Of a stretch of 64,000 bases of DNA, positions 29,105 through 37,954 are shown piece after piece. The stretch is from Saprospiraceae bacterium (GTDB lineage: Bacteria > Bacteroidota > Bacteroidia > Chitinophagales > Saprospiraceae): positions 1,116,001 through 1,180,000 of the forward strand of contig JADKBV010000011.1 in the NCBI GenBank assembly GCA_016714895.1. The letters are read 5' to 3'. The notes under the pieces are model-generated. The model made no database searches and had not been told where the DNA came from. It saw only the letters and a list, made by a program, of their open reading frames with translations. Made by a program: the position numbers and the translations under genes. Every line of letters begins with the position of its first letter. Position 1 is the first letter of the stretch.

Positions 29105-30316
29105 TTATTTTGATGGATCGAAACCAACAAATCCGGAAAACAGGATAGCGCCTGAAGGAATATGCCTCAATACCAGATAAAAGGGTTTGTCAAAAATGAT
29201 GGTGGGTGGGAGTGACGTAATACCAAATCCGATAGAAGTGACAGCGGCACCTTCTGCACCTTTTTCGTCAATATTTAAAATGGCTTTATGTTGTACCTGG
29301 TTGATAAAAATATTCAAACCGGCGGTTCCCATTTTAGTAAAGTCAGCAAGTTGAGGATTAAAAGCTTCCGAAATTCCCAAAGACTTTAAGGAAGGTATGA
29401 GACTGTTTTTGTATGACAGATTCATTTTTGGAAATCCAATAAACAAGCGGCTGTATTGGAGTTTTGAAACCAGGTTTTCGTAAGTTGATTTGTCGAGACT
29501 TTTATCAGTTGACGAAGGAAGAATCAGGCTCAAACTGTAGGTTGAATCCTTAAACGGTAGATCTGCCATAGCGTAATCTGATGTGATAACAAAAGGTATG
29601 TTTCTGTCACCAGTTACAAAATCAATTTCAGGAGTTTTACCATCTTTTTGTAAAAAGTTTTGTTTGATGATAGATTCTTTTCCAAAACCAAAAGACCAGT
29701 CACTTTTGAAGTACAGGGCGTTGATCAGGAAAGAAACATCCAGAGGGGTTATCTGATCTACGATGCCATCAATTTTTCCGTTTGTATTTTCTTTGACCCA
29801 CTGGTTGATTTCATTTTTTGATTGGTTTGCTTCATCAAAATTTTTATGTACAAAAGTGCAATCAAAGTTTTTTTCCAAAATATTTATAAAGTCTGTCTTC
29901 AGGGTTATCCTGTTTTTATCGTAAAAATATCCATTGGTCATTGTTACCGTAGGATGCCCACTTTGTGTTGTGAGCAGTGTGACTAATTTATTATATTGTT
30001 GATTCATGTCGTTCATATTACAATGAATACATCCCAAAGTGTTGAGTATTTCAGATTTTGTTTTGCCATCTGCACCATTTGACGCCATCAATAATGCGGT
30101 ATGAATACTCAATGGAGATATCAGGATATTGTTGACATCGCTGCCTGACATTTCTTTTTCCAATATTTTCCAGGCAAAATCGTTTTGCAGCTGAACGATT
30201 TGGGAAACGTCCCCGATTTCAACAGGATTAGGAGAAACCACATCTGTTTTTTCACAAGAAAAAACGGTTATTACTGATGCCAAAAGGATGTAAAATAGAT
30301 TCAATTTTGTTTTCAT
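29105..30316 (-). CDS. Serpin-family protease inhibitor, probable lipoprotein
   Basis: A 403-aa serpin. The start was set at the ATG at 30316 (MKTKLNLFYILLASV), which places a lipoprotein-like signal peptide ending VFSC-E, so the mature protein is probably anchored by Cys20. Family blocks include NILISPLSIHTALLMASNGADGKT near the N-terminus, NALYFKSDW, and FNIDEKG-type hinge and FDKPFYLVLRH...GFVGF at the C-terminus. The reactive-centre hinge EKGAEGAAVT is close to the inhibitory consensus, so it is likely a working inhibitor; the P1 residue would be a Thr or neighbour by count. It converges on the giant adhesin gene. It may protect surface proteins from proteases, which is an inference. Confidence 0.92.
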   Translation of the reverse strand: MKTKLNLFYILLASVITVFSCEKTDVVSPNPVEIGDVSQIVQLQNDFAWKILEKEMSGSDVNNILISPLSIHTALLMASNGADGKTKSEILNTLGCIHCNMNDMNQQYNKLVTLLTTQSGHPTVTMTNGYFYDKNRITLKTDFINILEKNFDCTFVHKNFDEANQSKNEINQWVKENTNGKIDGIVDQITPLDVSFLINALYFKSDWSFGFGKESIIKQNFLQKDGKTPEIDFVTGDRNIPFVITSDYAMADLPFKDSTYSLSLILPSSTDKSLDKSTYENLVSKLQYSRLFIGFPKMNLSYKNSLIPSLKSLGISEAFNPQLADFTKMGTAGLNIFINQVQHKAILNIDEKGAEGAAVTSIGFGITSLPPTIIFDKPFYLVLRHIPSGAILFSGFVGFDPSK

Positions 30317-30444
30317 AAACGATATTTTAAACATAGACGTACATTTACCTTCCAATGTTTGTTGAAAAGGGTTAATTAAGTTAAATCACTTCAAAATTAT
30401 CCGGAAGGATAAATATGTATGATGTCAAACGTGTCTTTATTGGG

Positions 30445-31884
30445 TTATTTTGACGATAAATTTTCGAGAAAACGGTAGATGAGGTGAACGCCATAAGCCG
30501 AGGCCATTCTCATTTTGGTGAATTCGGAATCAACAAAAGCCATACCTGCAATGTCAATATGTGCCCATTGGGTGTGACCTTCTGTAAAGTATTCCAAAAA
30601 TTTAGCGGCAGTAATAGATCCGGCTACCGGTTTACTACTCAGGTTTTTGATATCAGCAACATCGGACAACATATCGGTTTTGTAATCATCCCAAAGCGGC
30701 ATTCGCCATAATTTTTCATCGGTTTGTTCGCCACTTTGAATCAACTGATTAGCCAGTTCGTCATTATGGGTAAACAGACCTGCTGCGAAATAACCCAGAC
30801 TTTGAACAATATTTCCCGTAAGGGTGGCCATATCAATCATAATGTCAGGATGGTAATTTTTTACCATATAAGATAAGGCATCCGCAAGAATCAATCTGCC
30901 TTCCGCGTCGGTATCAATGACTTCAATCGATTTTCCTGAATAAGAAGATATCACATCACCGGGTCTTGTTGAATGGGCGTCTACACTATTTTCAGCCAAT
31001 GGGATCAATGCCACAATTTCCAATGGAAGTTTATTTTTTGCTGCCAGTTCTATGGCTCCAATCATAGCAGCAGCACCTGACATGTCGCTTTTCATGTAAC
31101 CCATGTTGGCAGAAGGTTTGATGGAGAGACCTCCGGTATCAAACGTCACACCTTTTCCGATCAAACCAATTTTTTTTGAAGGTGTCACAGATGGTTTATA
31201 TTCTAAAATTAAAAAAGCAGGATCGTTGATGCTACCCTGACCAACTGCAAGTAAGGCATACAAACCTTGTTTTTTTAATTCCTCCTTGTTAAGGATTTTG
31301 ATGGAATAACCTGCTTCAAGGGCTGATTTTTCGGCTTCCTGACAGATAAACGCCGGTGTTTTTATATTGCTTGGCGTATCAATCCAGGTCATTATTTTTT
31401 CCTGTACCTGAAATAGTTTTTTTGCCTTTTCGCCTGATTGAATACAGAGGTCACTATTTGTCTGAAAAATAAAATGGGCATCAACATGTCCATTTCCGTT
31501 TTGGGTTTTATCCACTTTGAAGCTGGTTGTATTTTTAAATGCCAGAGATAAACCCAGGGTGATCTGAAATACCAGGTTTTCATTGAGGTGGTCGCCAAAT
31601 AGAATGACATCACCTTTCCAGGAAGCTTTATTTTTGTAAAAAACACTTCTTATGTCCCGCCAAAGGTTTGCTCCGGGATTATTTCCCAGACCAATCAAAA
31701 CAACTTCTCTTTTTTCAACCGGGTGGATAATTCGTAGGGATTCTTTGGTTTTGCCTTCAAAAGGTATATCTGCGGAAATGCCTGTCCATTCGCTGATCAG
31801 TTTTTTATCAAGTTTTCCTTCTTCCGTACATAGTACATAAACAGCAGCAGGGTTCTGTATTGTTTTTTGAAAAGTTAATGTCAT
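30445..31884 (-). CDS. pepA: Leucyl aminopeptidase (M17)
   Basis: A 479-aa cytosolic metallo-aminopeptidase that removes N-terminal residues from peptides using two divalent metals. The C-terminal catalytic domain shows GKGVTFDTGG (near 243-252, metal-binding Lys and Asp), MKSDMSGAA and the family signature DTDAEGRL (near 325-332) with the catalytic Arg. The N-terminal ~160 residues form the variable domain and are divergent. The length is usual for the family. It is a single gene between the serpin and an esterase on the same strand, each separated by about 100 bases. Confidence 0.95.
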   Translation of the reverse strand: MTLTFQKTIQNPAAVYVLCTEEGKLDKKLISEWTGISADIPFEGKTKESLRIIHPVEKREVVLIGLGNNPGANLWRDIRSVFYKNKASWKGDVILFGDHLNENLVFQITLGLSLAFKNTTSFKVDKTQNGNGHVDAHFIFQTNSDLCIQSGEKAKKLFQVQEKIMTWIDTPSNIKTPAFICQEAEKSALEAGYSIKILNKEELKKQGLYALLAVGQGSINDPAFLILEYKPSVTPSKKIGLIGKGVTFDTGGLSIKPSANMGYMKSDMSGAAAMIGAIELAAKNKLPLEIVALIPLAENSVDAHSTRPGDVISSYSGKSIEVIDTDAEGRLILADALSYMVKNYHPDIMIDMATLTGNIVQSLGYFAAGLFTHNDELANQLIQSGEQTDEKLWRMPLWDDYKTDMLSDVADIKNLSSKPVAGSITAAKFLEYFTEGHTQWAHIDIAGMAFVDSEFTKMRMASAYGVHLIYRFLENLSSK

Positions 31885-32002
31885 TATTGATAATAAATGT
31901 CTTTAGTAAAATAGATAAACAGGCAAATTTAGTAATCTAAACGAAAAGATGGGCTAAACCAACATTTTTTTTACTGAATCGGTGCCAAACCGTACATCAT
32001 AT

Positions 32003-32776
32003 TCATTTTTTGAACAACCAATCCATAGCAACCGGAAACTGTTGTCCCCAATATATTTCCCGGTGTTCACCTCTTGGATTGTGGGCAAAATGTATATCGA
32101 AATAATCAAATCTTCTTTTTTCCTGTAATATGTTTTCCATCCTTAGTACATTACCATAATGGCTGGCACTTTCCATTCCTCCGGCATATAAATACACGTC
32201 TGTCGGGCCAAAAGGTGTGTAAGCTTTTGCCAATGAATATATTTCTTCAGAAATCCACAACGATGGTGAAAAAATCATCATTTTGCCAAATATATGTCGG
32301 TACATAAATCCCGCATACAAACTGATCAAACCACCTAATGAACTGCCACCAATACCTGTATGTTCTCTTCCTGCCAAAACCCTGTATTTATTATCAATCA
32401 TGGGTTTGAGGGTTTCCATCATAAATTTCAGATAAAGCTGACCTTCTGCTTCGGTATATTTTGAAGTGGTGTAAGGCAACATCTCTTTGATTCTCAAAAC
32501 ACCACCATGGTCTATAGCCACAATGATAACTTCTCCTTTACCTTGCCGGGAAAGTTGTGCCAACGATTTGTCTACTCCCCAATTGCCGTAAGGTGCATAA
32601 TCATCAAATAAATTCTGACCATCATGAAGATATAAAACAGGATAGTGTTTTTGGCTGGAATAATAATCGTGTGGCAGAAGAACAGAAATCCTTCTGGTAC
32701 GATTCAATTGAGGAATTTCATATTCCTCCTCAAGAATCTCAATGATAGGTTGGTATGGGTGGGTTACTGTTTTCAT
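32003..32776 (-). CDS. Alpha/beta-hydrolase esterase (enterochelin esterase/esterase D-like)
   Basis: A 257-aa protein with the esterase D/YieL-type fold: RRISVLLPHDYY, then YPVLYLHDGQNLFDDY, the nucleophile elbow GGSSLGG (catalytic Ser), and a C-terminal HNPRGEHREIYW with the likely catalytic His. There is no signal peptide. The start was set at the ATG at 32776, giving MKTVTHPYQP; an upstream in-frame ATG would add 7 residues. Family members hydrolyse acyl, siderophore or carbohydrate esters, and the substrate is not predictable here. It is followed on the strand by pepA and preceded by uvrA, with short gaps. Confidence 0.88.
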   Translation of the reverse strand: MKTVTHPYQPIIEILEEEYEIPQLNRTRRISVLLPHDYYSSQKHYPVLYLHDGQNLFDDYAPYGNWGVDKSLAQLSRQGKGEVIIVAIDHGGVLRIKEMLPYTTSKYTEAEGQLYLKFMMETLKPMIDNKYRVLAGREHTGIGGSSLGGLISLYAGFMYRHIFGKMMIFSPSLWISEEIYSLAKAYTPFGPTDVYLYAGGMESASHYGNVLRMENILQEKRRFDYFDIHFAHNPRGEHREIYWGQQFPVAMDWLFKK

Positions 32777-32842
32777 GATCAACCCACAAATGTACAATAA
32801 TTTTTTATATCTTAAAACGGTAAAACATATTTTATCAACACG

Positions 32843-35686
32843 TTATAATTCAGTGGCCAGAAATTTTCCGGTAATACTCTCCGGAAAAGTACATATCTCT
32901 TCAGGACTGCCGGTAGCAACGATCTTACCTCCGCCTCTGCCACCTTCGGGCCCCAGGTCAATAACATGGTCTGCCACTTTTACCACATCGAGATTATGTT
33001 CTATGACTATAACGGTATTGCCTTTTTCCACAAGTTTGTTGAGAACGCCCAACAACTGACGAATATCATCAAAATGAAGACCTGTCGTCGGTTCATCCAG
33101 GATGTAAATGGTTTTTCCGGTATCTTTTTTGGAAAGCTCTTCGGATAATTTTACCCGTTGAGCTTCACCGCCGGATAGGGTAGTGGCTTGCTGTCCCAAG
33201 GTGATATAACCCAAACCTACACTGTACAAGGTTTTGATCTTGCGATAGATAGAAGGTACATTTTCAAAAAAAGTTACCGCTTCTTCAACCGTCATATCCA
33301 GGACATCAGAGATGCTTTTTCCTTTGTACAATACTTCAAGGGTTTCTCTGTTGTATCTTTTGCCCAGACATTTTTCACAATCGACCAGAACGTCAGGAAG
33401 GAAGTTCATCTCGATGAGTTTTTTACCTCCTCCTTCACAAACATCACACCGCCCGCCCTGCACGTTAAAAGAAAATCTTCCAGGTTGATAACCTCTGATT
33501 TTGGCTTCCGGCAATTCGGAAAATATTTTTCTGATGTCCGTAAAAACGCCAATATAGGTAGCCGGATTGGATCTGGGTGTCCGTCCTATCGGTGCCTGAT
33601 CGATTTCGATGACTTTGTCAACATGTTCGAGACCTGTGATACTTTTGTATGGCAAAGGCTTTTTGACAGAATCATAAAAGTGTTGGCGAAGAATGGGATA
33701 CAGGGTTTCATTGATGAGGCTCGACTTGCCACTGCCCGAAACTCCTGTAATACAGGTCAAAGTACCGAGAGGAACAGATATATCGACATCTCTGAGATTA
33801 TTTCCGGTGGCACCTTTTAATTCGAGGAAAAGACCATTACCCGGACGTCTTTTTTCAGGAACTTCAATACCAATTTTTTTGGATAAATATTGAGCCGTTG
33901 TACTGTTTTGTTTGATAAAATCTTTGGGTTTACCCTGACTGACGATCATGCCACCATGTTTTCCGGCACCCGGACCCAGGTCGATGATGTAGTCAGATGC
34001 CAACATAATATCTTTGTCATGTTCGACGACCAATACAGAATTGCCTATCTTGGTAAGTTCGTGCAAAGCGTTGATCAGCCGTTGATTGTCTCTTTGGTGC
34101 AATCCGATGCTGGGTTCGTCCATGATGTAAGTGATACCGGTCAATTGACTGCCGATCTGAGATGCAAGGCGGATTCTTTGGGATTCACCGCCTGATAAGG
34201 TTCTGGTGGGTCGGTTGAGATCGAGGTAATTGAGTCCTACATCCAGCAAAAAGCCTATACGCAGGGTGATTTCTTTGATGATCTCACCCGAGATGATTTT
34301 TTGTTTTTCATCCAGACTTTTCGGAAGTTTTTTGATCCATTCATACAATTCGTCCATGTTCATCTGAGCCAGCTCGCCGATATGTTTTTCGCCTAATTTG
34401 AAATGAAGGCTTTCTTTTTTCAACCGGTATCCCTGACAGGAAGGACAAGTGATGATGCTGAGAAAATTTTCCGCAAAAGAACGAATCTTTTCAGAGGTGG
34501 ATTCTTTGTACCATCTTTCCAACATATAAAACAAACCTTCCTCTGTCAGATTGGTATAATAATCATAGGTGGCAGAACTTTTGATCTCTTTGCCATTGTT
34601 TTCGCCGTAGAGCATGAGGTCCATGGCGGCTTTGGGTATGTCTTTTACCGGTGTGTTGAAATCAAACTTATATTTTTTGCCTAATGTTTTTACCTGTTTA
34701 AACATGATGGTATCACGCACCTGACCCATGGGTTTGATAGCCTCTTCCTGGATGCTTTTGGACCAGTCGGGAATCACTTTTTCCATATCGGCCTGGTGTT
34801 TTTCGCCGATGCCACCACACTCAGGACATGCGCCGTAAGGTGAGTTGAAGGAAAAATTATTGGGTGAGGGTTCTTCATAAGAAAGACCTGAAACAGGATC
34901 CATCAGGGATTTTGAAAATGCTTTGATTTCATCATTTTCGAGATTAACAATCATCACAAAATCATTTCCCATTTTGAAAGCCAGCTGAATCGCGGCCACC
35001 AGGCGGTCTCTCCGTTCGTCGGAAACCGTCATCCGGTCGATCACGATCTCGATATCGTGGGTTTTGTACCTGTCCAGAAACATGCCGGGCGTGATGTCCA
35101 GAAGTTCTCCGTTGACCCGCACTTTCGTAAAACCCTTTTTCCGGGTTTGTTCAAACAATTCGCGGTAATGCCCTTTTCGGGCTCTGACTACGGGAGCCAG
35201 GATGGCTATTTTTTTATTATAAAAATATTCGAATACATGTTCAATACTTTGTTCTTCGGTGTACTTGACCATTTTTTCGCCGGTGATGTAGGAGTAGGCT
35301 TCACCTGTTCTGGCGTACAACAACCTCAGGAAATCATAAATTTCTGTTGTTGTTCCTACGGTTGACCTTGGATTCCAGGCAGTTGTTTTTTGTTCTATCG
35401 AGATTACCGGACTGAGGCCGTCAATTTTTTCGACATTGGGTCGGTCCATAGAGCCCATAAACTGTCTGGCATAAGCAGAAAAAGTCTCCATATACCGTCT
35501 TTGACCTTCCGCATAAATGGTATCGAATGCCAGCGAAGACTTACCACTTCCGCTGAGACCGGTGACGACAACCATTTTATTTCTGGGAATACTGAGGCTT
35601 ATGTTTTTGAGATTGTGTTCTGAAGCACCTGTGATCACCATCCACTCTTCCTCTTCTTCGAAAACTTCTTTATTTTTTTTTGCCAT
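32843..35686 (-). CDS. uvrA: Excinuclease ABC subunit A
   Basis: A 947-aa damage-recognition ATPase of nucleotide excision repair. It has two ABC modules: Walker A GLSGSGKSS near residue 43 and GVSGSGKSS near 647, and signature motifs LSGGESQRIRLA and LSGGEAQRVKLS. Zinc-binding CxxC pairs are visible as ACPECGG and TCPSCQG in the first half and as CDVCEGGG...CEKCLG (about 19 residues apart) in the second. The length is normal. It acts with UvrB and UvrC, which are not in the window. Confidence 0.97.
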   Translation of the reverse strand: MAKKNKEVFEEEEEWMVITGASEHNLKNISLSIPRNKMVVVTGLSGSGKSSLAFDTIYAEGQRRYMETFSAYARQFMGSMDRPNVEKIDGLSPVISIEQKTTAWNPRSTVGTTTEIYDFLRLLYARTGEAYSYITGEKMVKYTEEQSIEHVFEYFYNKKIAILAPVVRARKGHYRELFEQTRKKGFTKVRVNGELLDITPGMFLDRYKTHDIEIVIDRMTVSDERRDRLVAAIQLAFKMGNDFVMIVNLENDEIKAFSKSLMDPVSGLSYEEPSPNNFSFNSPYGACPECGGIGEKHQADMEKVIPDWSKSIQEEAIKPMGQVRDTIMFKQVKTLGKKYKFDFNTPVKDIPKAAMDLMLYGENNGKEIKSSATYDYYTNLTEEGLFYMLERWYKESTSEKIRSFAENFLSIITCPSCQGYRLKKESLHFKLGEKHIGELAQMNMDELYEWIKKLPKSLDEKQKIISGEIIKEITLRIGFLLDVGLNYLDLNRPTRTLSGGESQRIRLASQIGSQLTGITYIMDEPSIGLHQRDNQRLINALHELTKIGNSVLVVEHDKDIMLASDYIIDLGPGAGKHGGMIVSQGKPKDFIKQNSTTAQYLSKKIGIEVPEKRRPGNGLFLELKGATGNNLRDVDISVPLGTLTCITGVSGSGKSSLINETLYPILRQHFYDSVKKPLPYKSITGLEHVDKVIEIDQAPIGRTPRSNPATYIGVFTDIRKIFSELPEAKIRGYQPGRFSFNVQGGRCDVCEGGGKKLIEMNFLPDVLVDCEKCLGKRYNRETLEVLYKGKSISDVLDMTVEEAVTFFENVPSIYRKIKTLYSVGLGYITLGQQATTLSGGEAQRVKLSEELSKKDTGKTIYILDEPTTGLHFDDIRQLLGVLNKLVEKGNTVIVIEHNLDVVKVADHVIDLGPEGGRGGGKIVATGSPEEICTFPESITGKFLATEL

Positions 35687-35773
35687 TTGTTTCGGTGTTT
35701 TTGATCCACCGGATAGTATAACAACAAAGATGGAGAATTGCTCAAAAGAAAGGTCTTTATTCTTGTAATATCG

Positions 35774-35808
35774 AAAAATCAGGAAAGAGAAGCTATTTTG
35801 AGTCTGTT
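35774..35808. repeat. Short relic of the tsaC/sua5 3' end
   Basis: About 33 bases here (AAAATCAGGAAAG..., TTTTGAGTCTGT) match the stop-codon region of the sua5-type gene with a handful of mismatches. It lies 170 bases before a much longer copy of the same region, so this site carries nested partial duplications. Confidence 0.45.
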
Positions 35809-35855
35809 TTGGTGTATCTATTGATGAGGAGGTGTAAACAAATGGGTTCTTTCAA

Positions 35856-36209
35856 ATCATCCAAATAAATTTGGGTGTCCAAGGTTTCTTCACAAAAACC
35901 TGTTTTTCTTGTTCTAATGTCTATTATAAACTTTAAAAACCAAAAAATCAGGAAACCGATGCTCTTTTGAGTCTGTCATTGATCGCTCGACCCAATCCTT
36001 CCTCCGGAAGTCGTTCAGCATAGATCACATCAAAGGGTAAAACATCGAGCTCCCTCATAAAGGCAAACAAATGATGTGCAGCTTCGTGATAATCTCCCTG
36101 CGGTGATAAAATGCGTTGTTTGGATAGGTCAAAACCCTCAACAGGTGTTGAAAACCAAAGGAAACAAACGTTTTTTTCGCCGGTTTTGGATGTCCAATCT
36201 GTTTCGTTT
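35856..36209. repeat. Direct repeat R1: copy of tsaC/sua5 3' end and downstream DNA
   Basis: This 354-base segment matches 42436-42790 in the same orientation and essentially without gaps (offset 6,580-6,581). The coding part is about 95 % identical by eye, the downstream part lower. The two copies bracket the two T9SS protein genes between them. Confidence 0.9.
35948..36209 (-). pseudogene. C-terminal fragment of threonylcarbamoyl-AMP synthase
   Basis: On the minus strand the last ~87 codons of a Sua5-type protein are present and still open (GEKNVCFLWFSTP...ERLPEEGLGRAINDRLKRAS), ending at a stop at 35948. Everything upstream of the Sua5 C-terminal domain is missing: no YrdC domain, no start. 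The intact gene is at 42529-43485. The fragment is part of the direct repeat R1 and is presumably untranslated. Confidence 0.85.
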
Positions 36210-36375
36210 GTTCCGATGGTCGAAGTTTTTAACTTCGACCTGATGAATTAGGTATTTTTTATTCGACAATTTTGGTGGCAAGTTTGAAACTTGTGGCTGA
36301 GCCAATTTTCCGGAAGCATTTATTTTAAGTATATGCAAAAAAGTCAATAAATATTTATCTTCAATATTTCAAATG
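36210..36375. repeat. Palindrome cluster next to the duplication edge
   Basis: A perfect 10-bp-stem hairpin lies at 36218-36240 (arms GGTCGAAGTT and AACTTCGACC, loop TTT). A second has arms CAAGTTT and AAACTTG around one base at 36279-36293. They begin within ten bases of where the tsaC/sua5 homology stops. They may be a small interspersed element or the terminator of the 36376 gene (minus strand). Confidence 0.6.
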
Positions 36376-37887
36376 TCACCTTATTTTAACAATCATTTTA
36401 CTTCCCATCAATACACCTTCTTTTTTTATACCTAATATATAACTTCCGCCCGCCAAATGGCTGATGTCCCAAACTGTACTTTGAAAAGCTCCTTGTCCTG
36501 TGTATCTGGCCACTTCTTTTCCCGTCATATCTGTAAGATAATACTCTACATCTCTTACATCCTCTTGATTGATATACAAAACATCACTGACAGGATTAGG
36601 ATAAATGGTGATGAGACTCTTCCAATCTTCTTTTTCCCATTGAACGAAAGAAGTGGTGTCACCTAAAATATGGCCGTCTTCATTGATTTTGACCAGCCAG
36701 GATTTGTAGGCCCCATTATGAACAGTTGATCCTCCCAAAAGATAATGTCCATCCGTTGCAGTAATTATATTGTGAAAGTTATTACGCAAAAAATCTCCTT
36801 CTTTAATATGGAGGTAATCTCTCTGCCATATAACATTTCCATCCCCTTTGAATTTTACCACCCTGCCTACAGTAACAATGGAATCCAGCTTTTTTATATC
36901 TTTTGCATAGGTAGATGAAGCCATAAAATATGTATCATCATGATGACCTTGGGCCATGGCCCCTAAATGCGTTGTATATCTTGAATCTGGTGAAGTGAAG
37001 TTTCTTTTCCACAATATCTTTCGATCTTTGAGATTTATACGGTATACAAAATGTGGGAAAGCACCGCTCTCAAAAATATAGTCATAGGTTCTTATCTGAA
37101 GCATTGCGAGAATTTCATCTTCGCTAAGGATGATTACATCAGAGATATTAAATGCATTATCCTGAATGGGCGTCCACCATTCAGAAGTAATTCGATACGA
37201 TGAATCCAAAAGAAAAAGTCCAACTTTATATTTTAGATTACCGGCTTCTCCGTTTGACCATTTAGCAGTCGCTAGTATTTTACTAGATGATATTTGACGG
37301 ATTAGCCCTCCAGCCCAAATAATTTCATCATTTGCTTTGATATCAATGGACTTTTTATCAAACATCAGGTCTGTCTCAAAAATTTTAGCATATAGACTGT
37401 CTCTTTCGTCTAAATATTCATATGAGATAAGAATCTTATTATTTATCTTTTGAATATCCCACGTGTATACAGGCCTTGATGGATGGGTTATAGAATCCAC
37501 AACTTCCAATTCATATGAAATTTTATTGTAAGAATAAATATAGATGGTATCAAGAACCAAATACACAAAGTACATCTTATCCCCGATGTGTACGACTTTT
37601 TTACAATCACCTTGCAGCAACCAACTATCGGGAATGGCATGGTATAGAATCCTAATTAAATCACCGGTATTTTTATCATATGTTCTTATTGCAAAACCAA
37701 GCTCAGGAGCACCAATATTTTCAGCATAATCAATAGAATAATAATATAAATCATCTTCTGTTAAGTAATCAATCGAAGACTGTGACACTTCTTCATAAAT
37801 TCTGTTAAATACCTGAGAATAGACACATTCAGAATGGAAGATGAGTGCGAAAACTATCACTAAAATAAAAAGATATCTCAAATGCAT
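36376..37887 (-). CDS. Secreted beta-propeller-like protein with T9SS type A tail
   Basis: A 503-aa protein. It has a signal peptide at residues 1-24 (ending VYSQ), then a region rich in repeated beta strands with Trp/Tyr (several ...ILWKR, VIWQRDYLH and SWLVKINEDG-type strands), suggesting a propeller-like fold. The last ~80 residues form a Por_Secre/T9SS type A sorting domain: ITIYPNPVSDVLYIN, YLTDMTGKEVARY and GGSYILGIKKEG. It is therefore probably secreted or attached to the surface. No enzymatic motif is seen. It lies between the direct repeats of the tsaC/sua5 3' end, next to the M43-like protease gene on the same strand (gap 67 bases). Confidence 0.85.
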   Translation of the reverse strand: MHLRYLFILVIVFALIFHSECVYSQVFNRIYEEVSQSSIDYLTEDDLYYYSIDYAENIGAPELGFAIRTYDKNTGDLIRILYHAIPDSWLLQGDCKKVVHIGDKMYFVYLVLDTIYIYSYNKISYELEVVDSITHPSRPVYTWDIQKINNKILISYEYLDERDSLYAKIFETDLMFDKKSIDIKANDEIIWAGGLIRQISSSKILATAKWSNGEAGNLKYKVGLFLLDSSYRITSEWWTPIQDNAFNISDVIILSEDEILAMLQIRTYDYIFESGAFPHFVYRINLKDRKILWKRNFTSPDSRYTTHLGAMAQGHHDDTYFMASSTYAKDIKKLDSIVTVGRVVKFKGDGNVIWQRDYLHIKEGDFLRNNFHNIITATDGHYLLGGSTVHNGAYKSWLVKINEDGHILGDTTSFVQWEKEDWKSLITIYPNPVSDVLYINQEDVRDVEYYLTDMTGKEVARYTGQGAFQSTVWDISHLAGGSYILGIKKEGVLMGSKMIVKIR

Positions 37888-37905
37888 AAGTTATTAAAAA
37901 AATGT

Positions 37906-37941
37906 AAAAAAAACCGAAGCCGCCGACTTCCAACGGCTTCG
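37906..37941 (-). terminator. Intrinsic terminator of the M43-like protease gene
   Basis: An 8-bp stem, CGAAGCCG (37915-37922) with CGGCTTCG (37934-37941). In minus-strand reading it is followed by GG and a run of eight T's. It begins 14 bases after the stop of the 37955 gene. Confidence 0.8.
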
Positions 37942-37954
37942 TTATGAATGTTAT

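Noticed and set aside
33188..33820. 210-codon plus-strand frame
   Set aside because: It lies wholly inside uvrA on the opposite strand; uvrA is unambiguous.
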